A stretch of DNA of 8,453 bases from Methanospirillum hungatei (GCF_020216685.1 NZ_JAIWNS010000210.1:1-8453); one strand, 5' to 3'; shown: positions 1 through 7,339, counted from the stretch's first letter. Numbers and translations: made by a program. The notes: generated by a model not told the origin, from the letters alone.

Positions 1-528
1 TGGCACAAGGGGATTGAGTTCTTTTGTGTGAATGCGGATGGTGTAATCATCAACAACTTCACATCTGTCATACGACATGAGTGTTGCAGTACTTGGAGAC
101 AGGTTGGAAGTTCTGTCAAGAGAGGCCTTCACATCTGCAGCTTTCATCTCTTTGCCATTATGGAAATGAACACCGGGACGGATCTTGAACTCCCATGTGG
201 TATCATCTACCTGAGACCACGAAAGAGCGAGATTAGGCGTTAATTCAAACTTATCATTTGCGCCGATTAATGTTTCAGTTACGATTGCTTTTTCGGTAAC
301 AAAGGTTCCCCCGTCATGTCCGTCTCCCGGATTAATAGAAGAGACAGCCCATAGATCTCCGACACGAAGAACTTTTTCGGATGGGGCCTCTGTTGGTGTG
401 ATCGTAACAGCAGGTTTTTCAGATGCTGTATCAACAGGTTTTTGGGTTGTATCTATTGAGGTACATCCGGCTCCGAGCAGGAATCCTGCCATGAGGAGTA
501 CCAGAAGCAGTCCATAAATCTTTTTCAT
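1..528 (-). CDS. Family 5 extracellular solute-binding lipoprotein (peptide/nickel ABC type), 5' part only
   Basis: Translating the minus strand from the ATG at 528 gives 176 residues open through the window edge, so the C-terminal two thirds are missing (the family is usually about 500-600 residues). Residues 1-22 form a lipoprotein signal: MKK, a Leu-rich core, then LGAGC with Cys22 as the predicted lipidated residue. A Thr/Pro/Glu-rich linker follows to about residue 50. The mature domain then begins with KVLRVGD and carries typical SBP_bac_5 N-lobe features: LxPNLA.SW, a WEFKIRPGVHFHNGKEM segment and ADVKASLDR near residues 120-145. Such proteins capture oligopeptides, nickel or nickel chelates outside the membrane for a DppBCDF/NikBCDE transporter. 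The partner genes would lie beyond the left edge. No Shine-Dalgarno sequence is visible and a TATA-like box sits only 23-33 bases upstream, so the message may be leaderless. The family call is strong; the ligand cannot be chosen from this fragment. Confidence 0.9.
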   Translation of the reverse strand, partial: MKKIYGLLLVLLMAGFLLGAGCTSIDTTQKPVDTASEKPAVTITPTEAPSEKVLRVGDLWAVSSINPGDGHDGGTFVTEKAIVTETLIGANDKFELTPNLALSWSQVDDTTWEFKIRPGVHFHNGKEMKAADVKASLDRTSNLSPSTATLMSYDRCEVVDDYTIRIHTKELNPLVP

Positions 529-550
529 ACGTATTCTATATAAAATTAAA

Positions 551-561
551 TTTTAATATAG
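551..561 (-). promoter_or_regulatory. TATA-like box for the solute-binding lipoprotein gene
   Basis: Read on the minus strand this is CTATATTAAAA, centred about 28 bases before the ATG at 528. Archaeal transcription usually starts about 25 bases after the TATA centre, so the transcript would begin almost at the start codon, which fits the missing ribosome site. The surrounding sequence is very AT-rich, so the exact box is uncertain. Confidence 0.4.
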
Positions 562-692
562 ATAGTATTACCGAAATTATTTTTTTAGTTACTTGTACGG
601 ATATTTCTCTAATTATTATTTTTCCTTGTTAATCATTCATAATAATACATTAAATGGCATATCCTGCAATCGAGATATTTAGATTTCCCTGA

Positions 693-959
693 TATACCAT
701 TGCACTGGAGACCTCCAATCTAATTCTTATGCAGGATGGTCTTTCAGCACTACCTGACTTTTTCAGACTTGGAAGACGGACCAGCAGAATTATCCTGATA
801 AATGTGGTACTGTCCCTTCTGCTTAATTTTTTACTGATAGTGTTAGCCGGAACAGGGGTTATATCCCCGGCACTCGGTGCAGTTGGCCATCAGGTTGCCC
901 TCGCGATAGCCCTTAAAAATTCTGCACGGCTTGCGTATACAAAGGTGGAGTCGGATTAA
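693..959 (+). pseudogene. C-terminal remnant of a heavy-metal P1B-type ATPase
   Basis: The frame ending at TAA 957-959 reads YTIALETSNLILM, then QDGLSALPDFFRLGRRTSRIILINV, then two hydrophobic segments ending GAVGHQVALAIALKNSARL. This is the end of a CopA/ZntA/CadA-type ATPase: the ALET..LILM..L strand after the hinge motif, the R.SRR...I..N stretch, and the last transmembrane pair with its terminal N..RL. The DKTG, TGE, HP and GDG.ND motifs are all absent, as are the metal-site helices. Recognisable family sequence begins at least 12 codons before the only ATG (729-731) and is cut off by an in-frame TGA at 690-692, so this looks like a decayed gene rather than a designed small protein. Weak resemblance (AYPAIEI against APAL.. 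) may continue back to about 654. A 76-residue membrane peptide could still be made from 729, but there is no ribosome site at a normal distance. Confidence 0.65.
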
Positions 960-978
960 GTATTAGCCAATAAAAAAT

Positions 979-1024
979 AATTATATTAAAATATTAACAA
1001 TTAAAAAAACGTAATAATAAAAAC
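979..1024 (+). promoter_or_regulatory. AT-rich promoter region of the five-gene transporter array
   Basis: The spacer before the ATG at 1044 is almost entirely A and T. It offers TTATATTAAA at 981-990 and a second possible box, TAATAATAAAAA, at 1012-1023. The first would give a leader of about 35 bases; the second would give a nearly leaderless message. No GGAG-type site precedes the ATG. A short ATATT-AA-AATAT symmetry lies over the upstream box. Which box is used cannot be decided by eye. Confidence 0.4.
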
Positions 1025-1043
1025 AACCTAAACGTACATCTGT

Positions 1044-2156
1044 ATGTTTCGTTCATTCTCAAAAACCTTTTTTCTAGGGTTTATGGTGGTTTCTCTCCTC
1101 GCAGGAATATGTGTATTTCCTGTTTCAGGAGAAGAGACAACGATTACTGACGGTCTCGGAAGAGAGGTCACGGTCCCTCTTAACCCTGATTCGGTAATCT
1201 GTTCAGGAGCCGGATGTCTGCGATACCTGACCTACCTGCAGGCACAGGATAAGGTAATTGCGGTTGATGCCCTGGAGGTAAACATCTCTCCGGACGATTC
1301 ACGTGCATACCGTCTTGCAAATCCTCAGTTTGGCAATCTCCCTATCTTTGGTGAGTTCAGGAAGGATGATCCGGAAAAGATCACAAATATCGGTCCACAG
1401 GTTATCTTTAAAACATACACAAACAAGGATGAGGCAAATCAGCTTCAGGAAAAGACTGGAATCCCGGTAGTTGCATTACAATATGGGGACCTGGTTGATG
1501 AGTATGAGGATATGCAGAAAACCCTCCGTCTCATGGGAAAAATCCTCAATAAGGAGAACCGTGCAGAAGAGGTAATATCTTTCTTCAACGAACGGAAGCA
1601 GGATCTCTCTGATCGGACGAAAGATGTACCTGATGCAGACAAAATATCTGCATATGTCGGTGGAGTGGGATGTGCCGGATCACATGGTCTGCAGGGGACG
1701 TCATTTGCATATACTCCGTTCCAGCTGGTTGCAGTGAAAAATGTTGCAGCAGAATCAGCAAAACCTGATATGGATTGTGGTGATGTTGCGAAGGAATCTA
1801 TCATCGGGTGGGATCCGGACATGGTATTCATTGACCTTGGTTCACAACAACTCAAGTCCCAGGGTGCAGATGCACTGAGTGAACTGAAGAAACCAGAATT
1901 TGAGGATATGAAGGCGGTACAGAACGGGGATGTATATGGATTGCTCTCCTTTAACTGGTATACCACAAATCAGGAGAGCGTTCTTGCAGATGCCTATTAC
2001 ATCGGAAAATTACTCTATCCTGAAAAATTCTCCGATATTGATCCGGTCAGTGAGGCTGATGAAATCTATGAATTCCTTGTTGGGAAGAAGTTATTCTCAC
2101 AGATCAACAGGGATGGATTTGAAAATTTGGCATTTACAAAGCTGAGTATGCAATAA
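1044..2156 (+). CDS. Periplasmic-type binding protein of a FecB/BtuF-family metal-chelate importer
   Basis: This 370-residue protein is the extracellular receptor for the importer encoded by the next two genes. It has a basic N-terminus and a hydrophobic signal (residues 9-28) that probably ends near VSG-EE. Cys23 lies after Ile22 and does not make a good lipobox, so the anchor, if any, is unclear. The mature part starts TTITDGLGREVTVP, the typical first strand of class III binding proteins (COG0614), followed by the binding lobe, a long middle helix (about residues 150-193) and a second lobe. Cys53 and Cys58 form a CSGAGC motif near the N-terminus, and Cys210 and Cys245 flank the second-lobe GSHG loop. 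The C-terminal NWYTTNQE...ADAYYIGKLLYPE block resembles methanogen and anaerobe relatives annotated for iron complexes. The ligand could be an iron chelate, haem or a corrinoid; sequence alone does not settle it. The start is the only ATG at the signal peptide. Confidence 0.9.
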   Translation: MFRSFSKTFFLGFMVVSLLAGICVFPVSGEETTITDGLGREVTVPLNPDSVICSGAGCLRYLTYLQAQDKVIAVDALEVNISPDDSRAYRLANPQFGNLPIFGEFRKDDPEKITNIGPQVIFKTYTNKDEANQLQEKTGIPVVALQYGDLVDEYEDMQKTLRLMGKILNKENRAEEVISFFNERKQDLSDRTKDVPDADKISAYVGGVGCAGSHGLQGTSFAYTPFQLVAVKNVAAESAKPDMDCGDVAKESIIGWDPDMVFIDLGSQQLKSQGADALSELKKPEFEDMKAVQNGDVYGLLSFNWYTTNQESVLADAYYIGKLLYPEKFSDIDPVSEADEIYEFLVGKKLFSQINRDGFENLAFTKLSMQ

Positions 2157-2177
2157 GGAGAGAGGAAGTAGTAATTC

Positions 2178-3248
2178 ATGCATTTTGACAATGAAGAATT
2201 ACCAGCAGCTTATCTCCAGTATACCCGGACGAAGATCATTATCCTCTGTATCGGGGTAATTATTCTCTTTTTTCTCCTGATATTGTCAATTTCAAGCGGT
2301 GCGGTCTCGATACCCCCGATTGAAGTGTTTCAGACATTAATAGGGGAGTCTGTATCGCTAAAATGGAATAAGATCATCCTGAGCATCAGACTTCCTCAGG
2401 CATTGACTGCCATCGTGGCCGGTGCCGGGCTTGGATGTGCGGGTCTTGCGATGCAGTCGATCTTGCGCAATCCTCTTGCTTCACCATTTACCTTTGGGAT
2501 TGCTCATGCAGCAGCGTTTGGAGCAGCATTCTCAATAATTATCCTTGGTTCTGGTGTGATGCAGAATAGCTCCATCAATCCGTATGTCATTGATAATCCC
2601 TTCGCGACTACATTTGTCGCATTTATCTCCTGCCTGTTGGCTACCGCAGTAATCTTATTGATTTCCCACCTGAAACGGGCGACACCTGAAGTTACTGTTC
2701 TTGCCGGAGTTGCAATCGGTTCATTATGTACTGCCGCGACCATGTTTCTCCAGCTTTTTGCAGATGATACTCAGCTTGCAGCAGTCGTATTCTGGACCTT
2801 TGGGGATGTGAGCAGGGCAGACTGGGGAGAACTTGCAATTATGGCAGTTGTTACTGTTTTATCCCTGGTATATTTTTACTATCACCGGTGGGACTACAAT
2901 GCTATCGATGCCGGTGATGAGACTGCATCAAGTCTTGGGGTTCATGTAGCAAGGATTCGGATTGTAGGAATGATCGTTGTTTCTGTGATAACTGCGGTGA
3001 TAATGTCATTTTTAGGAATTATTGGATTTGTGGGTCTCATCTCTCCTCATATCATCCGGAGGATAGTAGGTGATGACCATCGGTTTACTATCCCGGGGAC
3101 GATTATCATGGGGGCAATTTTACTTCTGGCATCAGATACCGTCGGAAGGGTGATAATAGTCCCGCATGTTGTACCGGTTTCTGTGGTCACCTCATTCCTT
3201 GGTGCACCCATGTTTCTCTATCTCCTGGTCAGGGGGTATAATCGATGA
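2178..3248 (+). CDS. FecCD/BtuC-family ABC importer permease
   Basis: The 356-residue protein is the membrane channel of the importer and would work as a homodimer with about ten helices per subunit. The first helix spans about residues 19-40. Family signatures appear in order: RLPQALTAIVAGAGLGCAGL at 71-90, MQSILRNPLASPFTFG at 92-107, GDETASSLGV at 246-255 (the cytoplasmic coupling region that touches the ATPase), GIIGFVGLISPHIIRR at 280-295 and a C-terminal VTSFLGAPMFLYLL. Length and motif order match complete family members (about 330-360 residues). The gene starts 21 bases after the binding-protein stop, with GGAG and GAGGAAG ribosome sites in the gap. Its stop codon overlaps the ATPase start. 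A single permease gene means a homodimeric channel, as in BtuC and HmuU. Confidence 0.95.
   Translation: MHFDNEELPAAYLQYTRTKIIILCIGVIILFFLLILSISSGAVSIPPIEVFQTLIGESVSLKWNKIILSIRLPQALTAIVAGAGLGCAGLAMQSILRNPLASPFTFGIAHAAAFGAAFSIIILGSGVMQNSSINPYVIDNPFATTFVAFISCLLATAVILLISHLKRATPEVTVLAGVAIGSLCTAATMFLQLFADDTQLAAVVFWTFGDVSRADWGELAIMAVVTVLSLVYFYYHRWDYNAIDAGDETASSLGVHVARIRIVGMIVVSVITAVIMSFLGIIGFVGLISPHIIRRIVGDDHRFTIPGTIIMGAILLLASDTVGRVIIVPHVVPVSVVTSFLGAPMFLYLLVRGYNR
3228..3234 (+). promoter_or_regulatory. Ribosome site inside the permease gene for the importer ATPase
   Basis: A G-rich stretch, AGGGGGT, lies at about 3228-3236 inside the permease coding sequence, roughly 8 bases before the ATPase ATG at 3245. 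It fits the end of archaeal 16S rRNA and supports that start and coupled translation across the ATGA overlap. Confidence 0.45.
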
Positions 3249-4003
3249 TTCTTACCGTCGGTGGTTTATCGTTTCAGTATAAAAGCAGGGAAATATTTAA
3301 TGATGTGACCTTCGAGCTGGGACGAAATGAGGTTCTTGCTATAATGGGACCGAATGGGGTTGGGAAAACTACCTTGCTGAGATGCCTGAATCTTATCCTC
3401 AAACCAACCGGGGGAACGATTATGGTAGAAGAACAGAATATCATGCATCTTGCAAAGCGTGACGTGGCAAAACGGCTCGGGTATGTCCCTCAGAAACAGG
3501 AAAGTGGAAGAATGACGGCATTTGATGCTATTCTTCTTGGGCGGCGGCCTCATATCACCTGGGATATTTCAGAAAAAGATCTGAAGATCGTTCATGGAGT
3601 CATAAAGCGGTTAAACCTGGAACATCTCTCACTTCAGTATATTGACCAGATGAGCGGAGGGGAACTTCAAAAAGTATCTATTGCAAGAGCTCTTGTCCAG
3701 GAGCCTGATTTACTTCTCCTTGATGAGCCAACATCAAGCCTGGATCTTAAAAACCAGCTTGAGATACTCTCCGAGATCCGCAATATTACCCGGTTTCATT
3801 CTGTCTCTGTCATCATGACCATGCATGATCTCAACCTTGCATTACGATTCCTTAATAAGTTCATCTTTCTCAAATCAGGGATGATTTATTCTGCAGGAAC
3901 CTGTAAGGATGTTACTCCGGAGATGATCCATGATGTCTATGGTGTTCAGACAGCAATTCGTGAGATGTATGGATATCCGGTTGTTATCCCGTTAACTGGA
4001 TAA
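3245..4003 (+). CDS. ABC importer ATPase, FecE/BtuD family
   Basis: This 252-residue cytoplasmic ATPase powers the FecCD-type permease just upstream and overlaps its stop by four bases (ATGA), a sign of translational coupling. All nucleotide-binding elements are intact: Walker A GPNGVGKTT (35-43), the Q-loop VPQ with Gln83, the signature MSGGE (136-140), Walker B LLLLDE with Glu161 (156-161), a D-loop SSLDL and the switch His194 in TMHDLNLAL. The segment FDAILLGRRPHITW after the Q-loop (93-106) is characteristic of the iron-siderophore/cobalamin/haem importer subgroup. MSGGE in place of LSGGQ is a tolerated variant. The protein has the usual length for the family and no regulatory C-terminal domain. 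Confidence 0.95.
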   Translation: MILTVGGLSFQYKSREIFNDVTFELGRNEVLAIMGPNGVGKTTLLRCLNLILKPTGGTIMVEEQNIMHLAKRDVAKRLGYVPQKQESGRMTAFDAILLGRRPHITWDISEKDLKIVHGVIKRLNLEHLSLQYIDQMSGGELQKVSIARALVQEPDLLLLDEPTSSLDLKNQLEILSEIRNITRFHSVSVIMTMHDLNLALRFLNKFIFLKSGMIYSAGTCKDVTPEMIHDVYGVQTAIREMYGYPVVIPLTG

Positions 4004-4010
4004 ATGATAT

Positions 4011-5003
4011 ATGGCATCTATTATTGAAACACACGATCTTACCAAACGATTCGGTTCACACACTGCCGTGAACAATATATCTCTGACTATCCAGAAAGGA
4101 GAGGTTTTCGGACTACTCGGACCGAATGGTGCGGGTAAAACCACTTTTTTATCTATGCTTTGTACCATCCTGAAACCCTCCTCCGGTTCTGCACACATAA
4201 ACGGGTTTGATATTATTCGCGAATCGGCTCAGGTCCGCACGTCTATTGGTATCGTATTTCAGGATCCAAGTGTTGATTCTGATATGACATCCCGTGAAAA
4301 CCTCCAGATGCATGCTGATCTCTATGGAGTTCTTTTGTCTGAGCAGAATGTGCGGATTCAGGAAGTCCTTGACCTCGTAGGATTATCTGATCGGGCTGAT
4401 GATTTCATGTATACCTATTCCGGAGGGATGCGAAGAAGACTTGAAATCGCCCGCGGCCTGCTCCATTATCCCCGTGTTCTGTTTCTTGATGAACCCACCA
4501 TCGGTCTGGATCCCAGAAGCCGTGAGCATATCTGGGATTATATCAGAAAATTGCGAAAAAGAGAAGAGATGACCATTATTCTGACCACTCATTACATGGA
4601 GGAGGCAGACCGGCTTTGTGATCGGGTTGCAATTATTGATAAGGGAAGCATAGTTGCGATGGACACGCCTTCATTATTAAAACAGGAAGTAGCAGGAGAT
4701 ACTATCATAATGGGTTCTGATCAGATCCAGAATCTGTCAGACGTGCTGATACGGGATAATATTGTACAAGATGTGTCCTTTCAGGGGTCAGAAATTAAAA
4801 TTTTTGTGCAGAATGCTCAATTCCTCCTTCCCCGAATTGTCGAATCAGCAGTTCATGCAGGGATACGGATTGACCATATTACCATCACCCATCCGGATAT
4901 GAATGACGTCTTCATCCATTATACAGGAAAAGACCTGGGTGGGGGAGAGGTACGGGAGCAGACCGGCAGGGTTGCTATGATGAAGAGGCGGAGAGCCAGA
5001 TGA
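4011..5003 (+). CDS. DrrA-type ABC-2 exporter ATPase
   Basis: The 330-residue protein belongs to the daunorubicin-resistance (DrrA/CcmA-like) ATPases that drive ABC-2 permeases. Motifs are Walker A GPNGAGKTT (37-45), the Q-loop IVFQDPSVDSDMTSRENL with Gln84, the signature YSGGM (136-140), Walker B VLFLDE with Glu161, the D-loop GLDPRSR and switch His194 in TTHYMEEAD. The C-terminal domain ends with the DrrA hallmark PDMNDVFIHYTGKDL at about 295-309, followed by a basic tail (MKRRRAR). It begins 7 bases after the importer ATPase and overlaps the ABC-2 permease by ATGA, so it is probably in the same transcript as the importer yet serves a different membrane partner. The ribosome site before 4011 is weak. 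Exported substrates of this family range from drugs to lipids and polysaccharides; none can be named here. Confidence 0.93.
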   Translation: MASIIETHDLTKRFGSHTAVNNISLTIQKGEVFGLLGPNGAGKTTFLSMLCTILKPSSGSAHINGFDIIRESAQVRTSIGIVFQDPSVDSDMTSRENLQMHADLYGVLLSEQNVRIQEVLDLVGLSDRADDFMYTYSGGMRRRLEIARGLLHYPRVLFLDEPTIGLDPRSREHIWDYIRKLRKREEMTIILTTHYMEEADRLCDRVAIIDKGSIVAMDTPSLLKQEVAGDTIIMGSDQIQNLSDVLIRDNIVQDVSFQGSEIKIFVQNAQFLLPRIVESAVHAGIRIDHITITHPDMNDVFIHYTGKDLGGGEVREQTGRVAMMKRRRAR

Positions 5004-5755
5004 GTGAACTTCGAGGGATTTACACTCTGTGGCTTCGGGAAGTCAAGAAATTCTTACGGGAAAAACCCAGGCTATTAAACGCCATCTGTCAGCCTCTGTT
5101 ATGGCTTTTTATCTTTGGAACCGGGATGCGATTTTCATCTGGTATGCCTGGAATAAATTACCAGGAGTTTATCTTCCCCGGACTGGTTGTCCAGGCAATG
5201 TTGTTTACTGCTATGTTCATGGGAGTGTCGGTCATATGGGACCGGGAATTCGGGTTTCTAAAAGAGATCCTCGTCTCTCCTATCTCAAGAACGTCAGTCT
5301 TTCTGGGGAAAATGCTTGGTGTCAGTACAGATGTAATGATCCAGGGGATTGTCATATTTCCTTTTGCGTATCTGATTGGAATACCGGTTACTGTGTTCAT
5401 GGTTTTCGAGGCTCTGCCACTCATGATCCTGATAACAACCGGTCTTGTGTGTATTGGCCTTACCTTTGCAAGCCTGATGAAAAGTTTTGAGGGATTCGGG
5501 CTAATTCAGACGTTTATCAATCTCCCGATGTTCTTTTTAAGCGGGGCACTCTTTCCGCTTGCCAATGTTCCAATCTGGCTTCAATGGGCGAGTTATGTAA
5601 ATCCTCTCACCTATGGTGTTGATGCCCTCCGGACGGTTATGATGGGAGATACCTGGGTGCAGCTCTTTCCGATGGAACTGGATATCCTGGTCCTGGTTTG
5701 TTTTGACATCATTATGTTCATCATCGGAAAAACAGCATTCTGCAGGACAGAATAG
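5000..5755 (+). CDS. DrrB-type ABC-2 family transport permease
   Basis: This 251-residue membrane protein is the partner of the preceding ATPase. About six helices can be drawn, near residues 26-44, 58-79, 107-129, 133-158, 170-190 and 227-245. ABC-2 signatures are present: WDREFGFLKEILVSPISRTSVFLGK at 80-104, which is the cytoplasmic coupling region, and PMFFLSGALFPLANVPIWLQWASYVNPLTYGVDALR at 176-211, which is the hallmark of DrrB/NodJ-like permeases. The length is typical. A GGAG ribosome site sits about 6 bases before the ATG, inside the end of the ATPase gene, and the ATGA overlap suggests coupled synthesis. It is the last gene of the plus-strand array; a hairpin terminator follows within 30 bases. 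The family call is firm, the cargo unknown. Confidence 0.93.
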   Translation: MSELRGIYTLWLREVKKFLREKPRLLNAICQPLLWLFIFGTGMRFSSGMPGINYQEFIFPGLVVQAMLFTAMFMGVSVIWDREFGFLKEILVSPISRTSVFLGKMLGVSTDVMIQGIVIFPFAYLIGIPVTVFMVFEALPLMILITTGLVCIGLTFASLMKSFEGFGLIQTFINLPMFFLSGALFPLANVPIWLQWASYVNPLTYGVDALRTVMMGDTWVQLFPMELDILVLVCFDIIMFIIGKTAFCRTE

Positions 5756-5783
5756 TCCAACTTGATCACACAATCTGGTTGAA

Positions 5784-5812
5784 ACCAGGATTTAATCATC
5801 CTGGTATTTTTT
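5784..5812 (+). terminator. Hairpin and T-tract between convergent operons
   Basis: ACCAGGAT (5784-5791) and ATCCTGGT (5798-5805) form a perfect 8-bp stem with a 6-base loop, followed by a run of six T at 5807-5812. This is a good stop signal for the plus-strand transporter array. The 3' arm and T-tract lie inside the last codons of the opposing flavin reductase gene, whose stop is at 5792-5794, so the hairpin would form in both transcripts. The T-tract serves only the plus strand. Upstream, CTGGT at 5775-5779 can pair with the same ACCAG arm and so compete with the stem. Confidence 0.65.
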
Positions 5813-6403
5813 CGCGATGGGATCGACATTATGCGGGAACATCGCACTGAATGGATCCGATCGGCCGGTGTCAGTTACGGTGCAATAATGCATACTGGTA
5901 TCAGATCCGGTCATGAGGAGTGGTTCTGCCCGTTCAACATCCCATGAACCATCTGGCCTGTATATCTCATCAAGAATCTCAAGATGTACAACTTTCCCGA
6001 TAATGAGGATGTATGATGGCTCTTCAATGAGTTTATCCAATGTACATTCCATCCATGCATAACAGCCCATTATTCCCGGGGGTTTTACGACGACTGATGG
6101 TTTCTCATCAAGACCGGCTGAAATAAATTCATCCTCTTCCGGAGGAGAAATTCGGGCAGTCGGGATGACTGCATCAGTTAAGTCGGTTGTAGCCATGTTG
6201 ATGACGAACTCCCCGGTTTCCCTGATATTGTCAAGGGTATCCCGTCGTTTGGCGGTTGCGATGCAGACCAGATCAAGTGGTCGTAATATGGGCATGACAC
6301 AGGAATATGGTGCAATATTTCTGATGCCTTTTGAACTGATCGTTGAGATAAGGGTTATTGGAAGGGGAAATACAGATTCCCTCTTCATTGGTTTAAGCTT
6401 CAT
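5792..6403 (-). CDS. Flavin reductase-like FMN-binding protein (flavoredoxin family)
   Basis: The 203-residue protein belongs to the flavin reductase/flavoredoxin group (COG1853), split-barrel proteins that bind FMN and pass electrons between NAD(P)H, flavin and metal or protein partners. Visible signatures are LPITLISTISSKGIRNIAPYSCV at 14-36, where N.APYS contacts the flavin, the KRRDTLDNIRETGEFVIN stretch at 52-69, and YAWMECTLDKLIEEPSYILIIGKVVHLEI at 115-143, the dimer-side barrel strands. The length is typical. Translation probably starts at the ATG at 6403, preceded by AGGAGA at a normal distance. It follows the methyltransferase by 25 bases on the same strand and is probably co-transcribed. 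The C-terminal codons form part of the convergent terminator hairpin. Relatives reduce free flavins, ferric chelates or thiosulfate-pathway partners; being next to a chelate importer hints at metal reduction, which is inference. Confidence 0.9.
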   Translation of the reverse strand: MKLKPMKRESVFPLPITLISTISSKGIRNIAPYSCVMPILRPLDLVCIATAKRRDTLDNIRETGEFVINMATTDLTDAVIPTARISPPEEDEFISAGLDEKPSVVVKPPGIMGCYAWMECTLDKLIEEPSYILIIGKVVHLEILDEIYRPDGSWDVERAEPLLMTGSDTSMHYCTVTDTGRSDPFSAMFPHNVDPIAKKYQDD

Positions 6404-6428
6404 AATTGTATCTTCTCCTGATGTAAAT

Positions 6429-7304
6429 TCAGGGTTTTGTGTTCTGTTCTCTTACATCCCAGACCATCATGCCGGTTATTACCTGTGATCGGGCAAGGTA
6501 TTTTCCATCTTGTGCATGGGGGGTGATATACTCCCTGATACGGTCTTTCATCTGGTCATCAATCTGTCTTGTGGTGCTGAAAAAACCAGCAGCAGTCTCA
6601 ATATACTCATCTATCGTCTCGTAATTACTCCAGTCATCCTCAAGAAGGGATACTTGCGGCCGGTATCCGAGCAGATACAGGTACATGAACGGGAGGTAAA
6701 ACCCATGGGGTGATTCTTTGAACTCCTCATGAAACAGAGTTTTGTAGAGGTCATAGTATGAGGGATCCCATTTTCGATGAACCCATCCACTGTAATAGCA
6801 GATTCCTTTTGCCGCTTCAAGCATGAGGGAGAGATCATGGGGATTCCTGACTGCTGGTGTCATGGATGCAATAACAAGATCAAATTTTTTTCGAAATCCT
6901 TCCTCATCAGGATTGATTGTGTCCCAGGATTTTAAGACTGTCTGAATGGTGACGTTCTCCTCATCTGCCCGTTTATTTAATTTTTTCAGCATCTCATCTG
7001 AAAAATCAAGGGCGGTCACGTGAGCACCCATATGTGCAAGTGGGATTGAGAGAGAACCAGTTCCGGCACCGATGTCAAGAACCTGGGATCCTTTTATGTC
7101 AATGCCTGTACTGATAATCAGGTCCAATATCCTTTTCAGTCTGGCTTCTTCTTTTTCCTGAGGTGTGTCCCGGGCATATCGGTGAGCCATATGGTTCCAG
7201 AACGCGGGAGTCATAGGTCCTTTCTTGTTTCCGGTTTGGGTTGTCTTTTCCCAGAATGCAGCCCAACACCGCGAATTGTCGTTTTCATTCAGATTTTCTG
7301 TCAT
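6429..7304 (-). CDS. Class I SAM-dependent methyltransferase
   Basis: The preferred start, ATG at 7304, gives 291 residues. In-frame ATG at 7313 and TTG at 7319 are possible, but only 7304 leaves room for the weak GAGA ribosome site. The Rossmann methyltransferase core lies at about 70-175: motif I VLDIGAGTGSLSIPLA (75-90) binds S-adenosylmethionine, Asp100 in VTALDFSDEMLKKL would bind the ribose, and FDLVIASMTPAV (141-152) is the motif IV strand. The N-terminus (CWAAFWEKT...FWNHMAHRYA) and the C-terminal half, rich in Trp and Tyr (SGWVHRKWDPSYYDLY, GFYLPFMYLYLLGYRP), probably form the substrate pocket. The aromatic, small-molecule-type cap and lack of RNA- or DNA-binding elements favour a small substrate, but this is a guess. 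It is the first gene of a two-gene unit with the flavin reductase and faces the transporter array. Confidence 0.88.
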   Translation of the reverse strand: MTENLNENDNSRCWAAFWEKTTQTGNKKGPMTPAFWNHMAHRYARDTPQEKEEARLKRILDLIISTGIDIKGSQVLDIGAGTGSLSIPLAHMGAHVTALDFSDEMLKKLNKRADEENVTIQTVLKSWDTINPDEEGFRKKFDLVIASMTPAVRNPHDLSLMLEAAKGICYYSGWVHRKWDPSYYDLYKTLFHEEFKESPHGFYLPFMYLYLLGYRPQVSLLEDDWSNYETIDEYIETAAGFFSTTRQIDDQMKDRIREYITPHAQDGKYLARSQVITGMMVWDVREQNTKP

Positions 7305-7339
7305 AGGTATCATTCTCAAGGTATAGTCTGGTTTTTTTG

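Noticed and set aside
28..243. Plus-strand open frame within the left-edge gene
   Set aside because: It lies antisense to the clear minus-strand lipoprotein reading frame and has no family features.
7305..7319. Longer methyltransferase starts at TTG 7319 or ATG 7313
   Set aside because: Both sit on or next to the only ribosome-like GAGA; the ATG at 7304 leaves suitable spacing. ATG 7313 cannot be fully excluded.
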